From the NCBI GenBank assembly GCA_016713825.1, contig JADJOJ010000012.1, positions 372,001 through 436,000 of the forward strand: DNA of 64,000 nucleotides, read 5' to 3'. The notes below the pieces were generated by a model. That model did not search any database. It saw nothing but the letters and a program-made list of their open reading frames with translations, and was not told where the DNA came from. Numbering within the stretch: position 1 is the first letter of the stretch; every line of letters begins with the position of its first letter. Below are positions 35,115 through 43,066 of the stretch, piece after piece. The DNA comes from Candidatus Leptofilum gracile. GTDB lineage: Bacteria > Chloroflexota > Anaerolineae > Promineifilales > Promineifilaceae. A program made the position numbers and the translations under genes.

Positions 35115-35612
35115 ATGAATTACCAAGAGTGGGAAAAGGAAATGTATCCAGAAATCACGGGGGATATTTTGTGGAAGGCCGAGGCTTACCGATTGGCGTT
35201 GTTTGTGGCAGATATCGGCTGGCATGATGTTACGAAGCTTATGCAGGACAAGCGCACAATTAAGCTTTCCGATCAACTTTATAGAGCATTAGGCTCCGTT
35301 GGGGCAAATGTTTCGGAAGGATATTCACGCGGCACGGGCAAGGATAGAGCGCGATTTTACGAGTATGCACTCGGTTCCGCGCGAGAAAGCCGTGGCTGGT
35401 ATTTCAATGCTCGGCATATTTTGGGGCAAACGGTTGTTCAACATCGTATCCAACTTCTTACGCAAATCATTCGTCTCTTATTGACAATGGTGCCCCAACA
35501 AAGGGGCAACACTCTGCGCGAATCTGAAATAGCTTATACGGTAGATGGCAATACATCTGAAATCGATCCCGCAAATCTCCCCAACCTTTTAGACAAAATC
35601 CCACTACCCTAA
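35115..35612 (+). CDS. Four-helix-bundle protein (23S rRNA intervening-sequence type)
   Basis: 165 aa with AGGAGGG 4 nt before the ATG. LWKAEAYRLALFVADIGW and LSDQLYRALGSVGANVSEGYSRGTGKDRARFYEYALGSARE match the S23/IVS four-helix-bundle family (helix 1 'a..la', 'Qi.rA..SV.aNi.EG' core). These small proteins form pentamers, but a function is not established; they are common near mobile or hypervariable spots. The C-terminal 40 residues are not part of the fold. Within the window it splits the exporter operon, and it has no octamer, in keeping with insertion. Confidence 0.82.
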   Translation: MNYQEWEKEMYPEITGDILWKAEAYRLALFVADIGWHDVTKLMQDKRTIKLSDQLYRALGSVGANVSEGYSRGTGKDRARFYEYALGSARESRGWYFNARHILGQTVVQHRIQLLTQIIRLLLTMVPQQRGNTLRESEIAYTVDGNTSEIDPANLPNLLDKIPLP

Positions 35613-35648
<36 letters not shown>

Positions 35649-35654
35649 CCAATT

Positions 35655-36539
35655 ATGGAACCATTCATTCATTGCGAAAACCTCGTCAAAATCTACAAAG
35701 TCGCCGAGTTGGAGGTGGTGGCTTTGCAAGGATTGGACCTGACAGTGCAGCGAGGAGAGCTGCTGGGCATTGTCGGGGCGTCTGGATCGGGCAAAAGTAC
35801 GCTGCTGAATATTTTGGGTGGGTTGGATCGGCCGTCGGCAGGTCAGGTAGTGGTAAACGGCCGTAATCTTCTCAAAGCCCCTAACGCCGAACTAGACACC
35901 TACCGCCGCCGCGAGGTCGGCTTTGTCTGGCAGCAAACAGCCCGCAATCTGGTACCTTACCTCACTGCCCAGGAAAATGTGGCCTTGCCGATGACCATCG
36001 CGGGTCTGGGCTGGCGTGAAAAACGGGCCTGGACCAATGAACTGCTGGAAGCGGTCGGTTTGTGGGAGCATCGGCAGCACAAGTTGGCGCAGCTTTCCGG
36101 CGGGCAGCAGCAGCGCGTAGCAATTGCCGTTGCCTTGGCCAACAAACTTTCGCTGCTGCTGGGCGACGAGCCAACGGGTGAACTGGATTCAACCACAGCC
36201 CATGAGATTTTGGCGCTGCTGCGAGAAATGAACGGCCGTTACAATCTCACCACCATCCTCGTGACCCACGACCCGCAGATTGCCCGCGCTGTAGACCGAG
36301 TGGTGACGATACGAGACGGCCGTACCAGCAGCGAAACCATCCGGCGCGTGGCCGAGGTGGAAAAGGCACTCACCAAAGCTACCCCTTTTTACGATGAACT
36401 CGTGGTTGTAGACAGCGCCGGACGCCTACAAATTCCGCCAGAGCTGCGTGAAGCCACCGGCATCGGCGACCGGGTGACGCTTGAGGCAACCGATGGGGGC
36501 GTGCTCATTCGGCCAGCGGATTTGAAACGTGATGCGTGA
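35655..36539 (+). CDS. MacB-type ABC ATPase with C-terminal AbrB/SpoVT-like domain
   Basis: 294 aa. Walker A GASGSGKST (41-49), signature LSGGQQQRV (147-155), Walker B LLLGDEPTGELD (167-178), H-loop THDP (204-207). The ATPase ends near residue 235. Residues about 249-288 (VVVDSAGRLQIPPELREATGIGDRV..GGVLIRP) have the pattern of an AbrB/MazE swapped-hairpin domain, normally DNA-binding or dimerising. This fusion is unusual for an exporter ATPase. The last four codons and the stop (AAA CGT GAT GCG TGA) come from the repeat array. Confidence 0.88.
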   Translation: MEPFIHCENLVKIYKVAELEVVALQGLDLTVQRGELLGIVGASGSGKSTLLNILGGLDRPSAGQVVVNGRNLLKAPNAELDTYRRREVGFVWQQTARNLVPYLTAQENVALPMTIAGLGWREKRAWTNELLEAVGLWEHRQHKLAQLSGGQQQRVAIAVALANKLSLLLGDEPTGELDSTTAHEILALLREMNGRYNLTTILVTHDPQIARAVDRVVTIRDGRTSSETIRRVAEVEKALTKATPFYDELVVVDSAGRLQIPPELREATGIGDRVTLEATDGGVLIRPADLKRDA

Positions 36540-36588
36540 TGCGTGATGCGTGATTTTTCTCTCACGCATCACGCATCACGCTTCACGA
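36524..36588. repeat. Intergenic inverted heptamer array (GTGATGC type), copy 7
   Basis: GAAACGTGATGCGTGATGCGTGATGCGTGA, loop TTTTTCT, TCACGCATCACGCATCACGCTTCACG. The first units are coding for the end of the preceding ATPase. Confidence 0.85.
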
Positions 36589-36602
36589 ATTAGGATTGCA
36601 CT

Positions 36603-37286
36603 ATGCCAGCAACCATTCGTGTAGAAAACGTGAGCCGCATTTACCGTGTTGGCCAACAAGAACGTCAGGCATTAAAGGCTGTCTCTTTGTCGGTTGGGGC
36701 GGGGCAGATTGTTGTCTTGCGCGGCCGTTCTGGTTCGGGCAAAACCACGCTGCTGAACTGTATTGGCGGGTTAGATCGTCCGAATGGGGGGTATATTTGG
36801 GTCGCCGATCAGGAAATCACCCAACTTTCAGAGCAGCGGCTGGTGCAGCTCCGTCGCCAGCAAATTGGCTTTGTCTTTCAATCCCATGCGCTGCTGCCCA
36901 CCTATTCTGCTCGTGAAAATGTCGATTTAATGCTGCGCCTAACCAACGCCCCGCGCTCAAAGCGCCAAGAGCGGGTGGAACAGGTTTTGCAGTTGGTTGG
37001 CTTGGGCAAATGGATGGATCACCGGCCTCATGAACTTTCTGGCGGGCAGCAGCAGCGGGTGGCTATCGCCCGCGCCCTCGCACCGCGCCCGGCGGTCATC
37101 CTGGCAGATGAACCAACTGGTGAGTTAGACAGCGCCACCGGGCAGCAAATTTTGGCGCTCTTTCGGCAGATTGCCGATGTGGAAAAGGCGACCATCCTCA
37201 TTGCCACCCACGATCTGGCGGCGGATGCGTTTGCGGATGCGGTGTTTCATTTGGCAGACGGCCGTCTTGCAATTCGTAATGCGTGA
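36603..37286 (+). CDS. MacB/LolD-type ABC ATPase
   Basis: 227 aa. Walker A GRSGSGKTT (41-49), signature ELSGGQQQRVAIARAL, Walker B VILADEPTGELD, H-loop THDL. Standard length for this class; no C-terminal extension. Together with the preceding ATPase it may form a heterodimer serving the 952-aa permease. The end (AAT GCG TGA) is a remnant of the GTGATGC array. Confidence 0.9.
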   Translation: MPATIRVENVSRIYRVGQQERQALKAVSLSVGAGQIVVLRGRSGSGKTTLLNCIGGLDRPNGGYIWVADQEITQLSEQRLVQLRRQQIGFVFQSHALLPTYSARENVDLMLRLTNAPRSKRQERVEQVLQLVGLGKWMDHRPHELSGGQQQRVAIARALAPRPAVILADEPTGELDSATGQQILALFRQIADVEKATILIATHDLAADAFADAVFHLADGRLAIRNA

Positions 37287-37342
37287 AAAATAAACTGGTT
37301 ATCAGCCGAGCGAATCTTGAGTGCCTTGGGTGATCGCTGCTG

Positions 37343-38626
37343 CTAATTTGCAGCCGGAACAAGCCTCTCACTCTGCTGTCGGAATTTGTTCATATCGATC
37401 ACCGTGCCGTTCAGGCGGGATTCTTCGGCCGCGAAGGCCAGCAAGTGGCTTTCCAGCGAGTCGCGCGCTGCGGTTAAGGGTGGCTGTTTCCCTTGCATCG
37501 CCTGGACGAAGCCACGAATGATCCCTTCATCCCCGCCACCATGCCCGCTGACGCCTGCGGGGATGGTAAGTTTTTCCACGGTGTCGGTGAGGTGGTCGTG
37601 GATTTCGATCCAGCCATTGACGTAGTCAAACTTGCCGCGCAGGGTGGCGCGGGAGCCATCATAGCGCATTGTGCGTGACTCTTCGTAGGAGTGACCGTGC
37701 ATAAACAGCACCGCACTGGCACCATTGGCAAACTGCATGTTGACGGTTTGATGATCCACCACATCGTTATCACACAGGTAGACGCAACGGCCGTAACGGC
37801 CGTTTTCCAGTGCCAGTTGAATTCCCTCTGGCGTGGGTTGGTTGGTAATTTTACGCGCCCAATTGAGATGGATCGGTTCCAAATAGTAGCGGCGAGCATC
37901 AAAAAGACAATCGTCGGCCACCGGGCAGGGGGCGGTGCACCGTTCGGCGGCGTGGGGCGGCGCATTCTCTGGGCGAAAATGGATGAGTGAGCCAAACGAT
38001 TGCAGGTTGGTTACGTGCTGCCCCATGTTCCAAAAAAGAATGTCGAAGTCATGGCTGCATTTGGCCAGGATCATGGGGCTAGATTGGGCGGCATTGCCCC
38101 AATTGCCGCGCACAAAGCTGTGTGCCATGTGCGTGTAGCGCACGTTTTCGCGATGTTCCACAGTGATGATTTCACCCAATCGACCAGAGGTGACAATCTC
38201 GTGCAGGGTGGCAAAAAAGTTGGTGTAGCGCAGCACGTGGCAAATTTGTAGGAGACGGCCGTTTTGCTCTGCCAACTGCACCAACTGCACTGTTTCTGCC
38301 AGGGTGTTGGTGATGGGCTTCTCTAGCAGCACGTCGTAGCCTGCTTCCAGGGCGGCGACGGTGGAGGCAAAATGCATCTGGTCTTGCGTGGTGTTGATGA
38401 TAACGTCGGCAAATTTGGGGCGGTCGAACACCGCCTGCCACGTGGTAAAGCTGTTGGCCAAGACAATGTCGTGCGCCGCAGCAAACCGCTGCCGTCGCAC
38501 TGGGTCTGGCTCGGCTACGCCGATAATTTTTAGCTGGTCAGGATAGGCCAGGGCGTAGGGGCCATAGGCGTCTGCCCCGCGCATGCCTGCCCCCAGGACA
38601 ATGGCTGTGATCGGTTTGTTTTGCAT
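37343..38626 (-). CDS. Gfo/Idh/MocA-family oxidoreductase
   Basis: 427 aa from the ATG at 38626 (MQNKPITAIVLGAGMRG); eight more in-frame residues upstream are unlikely. Dinucleotide motif AIVLGAGMRGADAYG near residue 10, the EKP motif in LLEKPITNTLAETVQL (about 112) and a C-terminal substrate domain with conserved H in CSHDFDILFWN (Gfo/Idh Hx3D-like). Substrate probably a sugar or inositol derivative. A cysteine cluster (CTAPCPVADDC) lies mid-protein. Convergent with the ABC ATPase. Possible leaderless transcript (see finding). Confidence 0.88.
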   Translation of the reverse strand: MQNKPITAIVLGAGMRGADAYGPYALAYPDQLKIIGVAEPDPVRRQRFAAAHDIVLANSFTTWQAVFDRPKFADVIINTTQDQMHFASTVAALEAGYDVLLEKPITNTLAETVQLVQLAEQNGRLLQICHVLRYTNFFATLHEIVTSGRLGEIITVEHRENVRYTHMAHSFVRGNWGNAAQSSPMILAKCSHDFDILFWNMGQHVTNLQSFGSLIHFRPENAPPHAAERCTAPCPVADDCLFDARRYYLEPIHLNWARKITNQPTPEGIQLALENGRYGRCVYLCDNDVVDHQTVNMQFANGASAVLFMHGHSYEESRTMRYDGSRATLRGKFDYVNGWIEIHDHLTDTVEKLTIPAGVSGHGGGDEGIIRGFVQAMQGKQPPLTAARDSLESHLLAFAAEESRLNGTVIDMNKFRQQSERLVPAAN

Positions 38627-38699
38627 GCAATAAGTATAGCTACAGTTCAATGGCCAGGCGAATCAGCGTCACACCGCCCCGTGCCCAGGAGCACAGCAT

Positions 38700-39767
38700 T
38701 TATCGGCGCAAAATTCGGATAATGCGGTTATAGATAATAACCGATATGCCCGTAGCCTTTCCGCCAATGATATTTGCCATCCCCCAGGTTTCACCGCCGG
38801 TTGTGCTGACAAACTGAACCACGACTGTATCAATATCTTCATAATAGTGTGCCATACTGTGGTAGCCAGGTACCCAACCATCATGCTCATATTCGTAAAT
38901 TGAGGTGTAAATCGCTTGTTCGTCGTCATTCAGCAACGAGCCATCATTTAAGGCCCTCAGGAATATGCCCACATCCTCTGCCGTGGCGATCATCGACCCT
39001 TCCAAAAACCGCAGATCATCGTCATATTCATACCAGTACCCACTGACAACATCATCGAATGCCACCTCGTCGAGCGTAAAGAACGTGTGCGTGAGGCCAA
39101 GAGGGGCCAATATTTCATTATAGACATATTGATGGTGGCTGTATCCCAAAACCTTGTCCAGGATGCGACCAAGCAACAGATAATTGGTGTTGGAATAGCT
39201 GTAATCCGTGTCCGGCTCAAAATCGGCGGGGGCGTCTAAAACCAGTTCCAGCGCCTTCTCCTCGTCCGTCAACGGCGTGAACCAGTCGAACTCACTATCG
39301 TCAGTGAAGTTCGGAATGCCGCTGCGGTGCTGCACCAGCATTCTCACGGTGATCTGGTCAGCATATTCGATTCTGCCCACAAGTTCAGGTAAGTAATCGG
39401 CGAGGGTGCCCTCCAAAGAGAGAGTTCCCTCGTTGACCAGCTTGGCAACGGCCGTTGCGATATACAGTTTGTGGATACTGCCAATTTTGAACAATGCGTG
39501 CGGGTCGGCTACTTCTTGGGTGAGTTTGTTTTTCCAGCCAGCGGCATAAAACACCGGGTCCTCACCTGCCTGATCCACATAAACGATGATGCCATCCAGC
39601 CCCTGGCCAACCGCGTCATCGACCTGCTCCTGCACCGTATCTGGTAAGGGGGCTAGCAATGGCGGTACCAGGTCCAAGGGAGGGATTACGATGATGGTGA
39701 TTAGCCCCACGATGGGCATAATGATTCTAAGTATTCGAACGATACGGTTCTTATTGAGCTTTTCCAT
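38700..39767 (-). CDS. Serine beta-lactamase-like / D-Ala-D-Ala carboxypeptidase family protein (1)
   Basis: 355 aa. N-terminal hydrophobic anchor (IIMPIVGLITIIVIPP). Catalytic motifs of the class C/penicillin-binding-like fold: S97-IH-K100 (KIGSIHKLY), Y191-S-N193 (YSYSNTNYLLLG) and a C-terminal HDGWVPGYHS region in place of the HxG triad. It faces outward. Such proteins act as peptidases or esterases as often as beta-lactamases. A paralogue lies directly upstream on the same strand. Confidence 0.85.
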   Translation of the reverse strand: MEKLNKNRIVRILRIIMPIVGLITIIVIPPLDLVPPLLAPLPDTVQEQVDDAVGQGLDGIIVYVDQAGEDPVFYAAGWKNKLTQEVADPHALFKIGSIHKLYIATAVAKLVNEGTLSLEGTLADYLPELVGRIEYADQITVRMLVQHRSGIPNFTDDSEFDWFTPLTDEEKALELVLDAPADFEPDTDYSYSNTNYLLLGRILDKVLGYSHHQYVYNEILAPLGLTHTFFTLDEVAFDDVVSGYWYEYDDDLRFLEGSMIATAEDVGIFLRALNDGSLLNDDEQAIYTSIYEYEHDGWVPGYHSMAHYYEDIDTVVVQFVSTTGGETWGMANIIGGKATGISVIIYNRIIRILRR

Positions 39768-39816
39768 GACTTTTCTGCTCCTTATTTACTTTGAGATTTC
39801 AGGGGTACTGATGGAA

Positions 39817-39866
39817 TGATGCGTGAAACGTGATGTGTGTGACAAGAAGCGTATCACGTTTCACGG
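39817..39866. repeat. Intergenic inverted heptamer array (GTGATGC/GTGAAAC type), copy 8
   Basis: ATGATGCGTGAAACGTGATGTGTGTGACAAGAAGCGTATCACGTTTCACGGC: short arms CGTGAAACGTGAT / ATCACGTTTCACG. Confidence 0.7.
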
Positions 39867-39892
39867 CAAAATTTGTTTGTGATCCCAACTTC

Positions 39893-41122
39893 TTACTCTG
39901 CCGCAGGCAGCAGCGGGAATACCGGGTTCATCATATCGGCCTGGCTTTGTTCGGGATCGGCCGTATCGCTGTTGTAGAGCATCACCACAACGGTGTCCAG
40001 CTCCGGCGCATAATTGAGCACCGAGCGAAAACCGGCAATATAGCCCGCATGCCCCATGTATTCTTGCTGGAGCATGACGCCCAGGCCGTAGGTGCTGCCG
40101 GGGGCGGGCGTTGTCATCGCCGCCAGCGACTCTGGATTGTCAAACAAGGCCCCACCAAACAGCCCACGGGCGAAGGCGATCAGGTCTGGGGCGGTTGAAA
40201 CCAGCCCACCTGCCGACCAGCCGACGGATTCGTGCAGTTCGGTGACATCGGTCATCGTGTCGCCAGAGGCGGTGTAGCCGTGAACCAGATCAACCACTGG
40301 CGCTTCGTAGCAATCCAGGAAGGTGGAGGTCAGGCCCAGGGGTTCATAGATGTGCGTGCGATATGCTTCGGCCAGCGGCATTTGCGCCGCTGCTTCGATG
40401 ACCATGCCCAGCAGCGTGTAGTTGGTGTTGCTGTAGCGCCATTGTGCCCCCGGCTCAAATTGCGCCTCTTTGCCGTAAACGTAACGGGCGAGCGTGTCGT
40501 TAGGGTCTCGTTCAACGCAGTCCAGCGTTACGTTTCCGGTGGTCTCATCAACCACCATCTCTGTGAAGAGGTCGGCGTAGTACGCTTCGTGTTCGACGAC
40601 GTTAAACAGGCCGGAGGTGTGTGTTAGCAGGTGGCGCAGGGTGATCTGGTCGCCGTAGGGTAGCTGTTCGGCGACTTCTGGCAGCCACAGCCCCAGCGGA
40701 TCGTCCGGGGTGAGCACGCCGTCTTCCGCCAGCTGCATGATCACCGTGGCGGTGAACATTTTGGTGATGCTGCCAATGCGGAACGCGCCTTCTGGCGGCA
40801 TTGGGGTGGCATCGGTGAGGTTGGCCGAACCACTGGCCCCTGTGAACTGGTATTCTGGTGCGTCGATCCAGACGACCATGCCGGGCGGGCGTGCGCCTGC
40901 GGTCAGGTCATCCATTTCCGCTTGAATCTCGGCCACAACCTCGGGCGGGAATGCCTGTGGGAGCGCTTGCGGGTCGTCTTGGGTGGTGGTGTCTGCAATT
41001 TCCGCCTCTGTCTCTGTATCGACATTGGGCGGGGATGCTTGTGGTTCGTCTTGGGTGGTGCTGCTGCAACCAATCAGCAGCAGCATAATTAAGAAAAGGT
41101 TCAAGAGTAATTTTTTATTCAT
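39893..41122 (-). CDS. Serine beta-lactamase-like / D-Ala-D-Ala carboxypeptidase family lipoprotein (2)
   Basis: 409 aa. Lipobox LLLIGC with lipidated C19, acidic T/Q/P-rich linker with two copies of TTQD(E/D)PQA, then the catalytic domain: S118-IT-K121, Y230-S-N232, and GHAGYIAGF as the HxG-like box. The catalytic set is complete. Same strand as the shorter paralogue; the shared YSNTNY motif region shows common descent. Probably extracytoplasmic cell-wall peptidase or esterase. Confidence 0.88.
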   Translation of the reverse strand: MNKKLLLNLFLIMLLLIGCSSTTQDEPQASPPNVDTETEAEIADTTTQDDPQALPQAFPPEVVAEIQAEMDDLTAGARPPGMVVWIDAPEYQFTGASGSANLTDATPMPPEGAFRIGSITKMFTATVIMQLAEDGVLTPDDPLGLWLPEVAEQLPYGDQITLRHLLTHTSGLFNVVEHEAYYADLFTEMVVDETTGNVTLDCVERDPNDTLARYVYGKEAQFEPGAQWRYSNTNYTLLGMVIEAAAQMPLAEAYRTHIYEPLGLTSTFLDCYEAPVVDLVHGYTASGDTMTDVTELHESVGWSAGGLVSTAPDLIAFARGLFGGALFDNPESLAAMTTPAPGSTYGLGVMLQQEYMGHAGYIAGFRSVLNYAPELDTVVVMLYNSDTADPEQSQADMMNPVFPLLPAAE

Positions 41123-41379
41123 GGGTTTCTCCTAGCATGATTTTTAGCAATGAGGCCAGAAAGGATTTGGCAGAGATGGGGTCTCTCCAGTTTCCTTTTT
41201 TCTTTGCGGCTCACATAGATTTGAAATTTGTGTATAGAAGGAGTGTAGAGGAACGGCCGTTTCCCTACCTAAAGATCACCTAACGTTTAGCTATCAATCG
41301 GTTTTCCTTATTCTCCAAAACCCAGCGGCTTCGTTTACTGCCAGGTCTTGGAGAAGGTATCGTTATTTCACCGAATTTT

Positions 41380-42114
41380 TTAGGCAGTCTCAAGAGCCAG
41401 GGGCCGATTCCGCCAGCGGTCCATATTCACGCCTTTCAGCAGCAGCCAGATGGGGAAGGCAATTTCGGCGATGGCGATGACGGCGGCAATGACCCCGGGA
41501 GTGCTGGTGTAGCTGGAAACCAGCAGCAGGCCTGTAGCGTCGAACAGGTAGCCAACCCCGGCGGCGATGAACAGGTAGCCCAGCACCTTGGGGAAGTAGC
41601 CCGACTGCACAATCAGGGTACCCAGAATCAGCACGTGGGGCACCAGGAAGGCGATGCCAATGGTGAAGCCGATGCTGTGCGCATCGAGGAACAGCGTCAC
41701 CAGCGCGTTCACCTGGTCTGGGCTGAAGGCGGTGGCCAGGCTGCCGCCGTTCAGCAGCTGAAAGACGAAGTAGTAGTTGAGCAGGTTCAGGCCGTGGATG
41801 GTGGTCATGGCCAGGCGGGAAACGGCCGCTACCAACGACAGCGTTTTGTTCACCGGCTTCAGCAGCACGTACAGCACCACGGCGAGCACAATCTCGCTCA
41901 GCAAAATAATCAGCTCGCTGCCCACCGTGCCCAGGCGGAACGTCGTTTCATTGGCGGCGATGTTGGCGGCCGTGGCCGCCGCGTCGCCAGGCACGATGAA
42001 CTGCTCCGGGATGACCATATGGGCAAAAATAGCGGCGACGGTGATGATTAGATACAGCACACCGGCAAAACGGGCATAGGCGGACGGGGACATTTCACGA
42101 ATATTGGTTTTCAT
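41380..42114 (-). CDS. DUF4386 integral membrane protein
   Basis: 244 aa, six to seven hydrophobic segments. ARFAGVLYLIITVAAIFA near the start and the LLNYYFVFQLL / AHSIGFTIGIAFL.PHVLILGTLIVQSGYFPKVLGYLFIAAGVGYL blocks are the DUF4386 pattern. Function unknown. Its ATG overlaps the stop of the small membrane protein upstream by 4 nt. Confidence 0.85.
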   Translation of the reverse strand: MKTNIREMSPSAYARFAGVLYLIITVAAIFAHMVIPEQFIVPGDAAATAANIAANETTFRLGTVGSELIILLSEIVLAVVLYVLLKPVNKTLSLVAAVSRLAMTTIHGLNLLNYYFVFQLLNGGSLATAFSPDQVNALVTLFLDAHSIGFTIGIAFLVPHVLILGTLIVQSGYFPKVLGYLFIAAGVGYLFDATGLLLVSSYTSTPGVIAAVIAIAEIAFPIWLLLKGVNMDRWRNRPLALETA

Positions 42115-42296
42115 TTCCGATTCTCCTTCTTCACTTTAGTTAGATAGGCAAATGGAACGAACCATAAGGCAATGAGTAATAAAATTACCGTTTGCAAATA
42201 CGCTTTATCGGCCAAAAAAATCGATGAAATGATCATCGCTGCCGCAAAAACGATAGAAACGATTACGATAGATAAAGTTGCTTTCTGAGGTGACAT
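42111..42296 (-). CDS. Small two-helix membrane protein
   Basis: 61 aa: two hydrophobic helices (IVIVSIVFAAAMIISSIFL and TVILLLIALWFVPFAYL) and a basic end KVKKENRK. AAGGAAG 6 nt before the ATG, and a 4-nt overlap with the DUF4386 gene, support expression. No family recognised. Confidence 0.7.
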   Translation of the reverse strand: MSPQKATLSIVIVSIVFAAAMIISSIFLADKAYLQTVILLLIALWFVPFAYLTKVKKENRK

Positions 42297-42333
42297 ATAT
42301 TTCTTCCTTATTATTTGAATTCATTTTTTCTTT

Positions 42334-42573
42334 TTATTGTAGGTTGACGGAAATGAGCGTTAATCCCAAATCGCGCACTTTCTTTAAAACACCGTGCAGC
42401 GCGGCCTGGTCTATCACCGGGCCAGTGAGCAAGGTGTCGCCTTCAGCCGTTTGCGTGATAGCAAGGCCATCAAACCAGCCCGTCCATTGTTGGCTCAGGT
42501 GGCCTTCGAGCCTAATTTGGTAAATCCTTGGTGCATCTGGATCGGTTGTGGAAGTGCGTCTGTCAGACATCAT
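42334..42573 (-). CDS. Conserved small hypothetical protein
   Basis: 79 aa. IYQIRLEGHLSQQWTGWFDGLAI..GDTLLTGPVIDQAALHGVLKKVRDLGLTLISVN is a pattern I recognise as a widespread uncharacterised small protein of Chloroflexota and other soil bacteria, usually beside membrane or transport genes. Function unknown. It is the first of three small-to-medium genes reading left. Confidence 0.72.
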   Translation of the reverse strand: MMSDRRTSTTDPDAPRIYQIRLEGHLSQQWTGWFDGLAITQTAEGDTLLTGPVIDQAALHGVLKKVRDLGLTLISVNLQ

Positions 42574-42600
42574 CTAGTACCAGTAGGGTTGGCGGGGTTG

Positions 42601-42632
42601 TCGTAGAGTCGCAGCCTGCTGCGACTCTACGA
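42601..42632. terminator. Perfect 14-bp inverted repeat
   Basis: TCGTAGAGTCGCAG (42601-42614), loop CCTG, CTGCGACTCTACGA (42619-42632). It lies 8 nt after the stop of the 42-aa gene on the minus strand; no T run, so it resembles the other intergenic inverted elements. Confidence 0.65.
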
Positions 42633-42640
42633 ATCTATGA

Positions 42641-42769
42641 CTACTTATCGCTTTTGGGGAGATGAGAAATTCCCCACATGAAGATGCCTGCACCACTGGC
42701 CATCAAGAAAATAAACAACGAAATGCCGATGGGCGAACCCCAAGATAAAACTTCATATAAAACTTCCAT
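42641..42769 (-). CDS. 42-residue single-helix membrane peptide
   Basis: Frame MEVLYEVLSWGSPIGISLFI... with a single hydrophobic helix (about 13-33) and a SHLPKSDK end. The ATG has AAGGAG 6-8 nt upstream, and a hairpin follows the stop. Codon content looks normal. No family recognised; comparable to other short single-pass regulators or subunits. Confidence 0.6.
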   Translation of the reverse strand: MEVLYEVLSWGSPIGISLFIFLMASGAGIFMWGISHLPKSDK

Positions 42770-43066
42770 GACTAACTCCTTTTGTTGAATGGGTGGTTAA
42801 TTTGATAACCAAACAATAGCAGTCAGCGGGGATTACTGTCATACATCGAAAGAGGTATCAGGGGATTATTTGTGAAGACGCGGGTGCATGCTGAAAATAG
42901 CGGATAAAAGAAAAACTCGCGTTATTTGCGTCCATTCGCGGGCTGTTTTTGAGCTAAGAATCTAGCCGGGAAGCCACAGAGGAAAGAAAGAAGGGGGCAG
43001 CAAAAATATCTGAAGGTGTACGTCCATCACCTGCTAGAGAAATGCAGCTGCGTAGTGACGCGGGGA

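Noticed and set aside
38700..41122. The two serine hydrolases as dedicated antibiotic resistance genes
   Set aside because: SxxK and YSN motifs are shared with many peptidases and esterases; no feature points to a true beta-lactamase.
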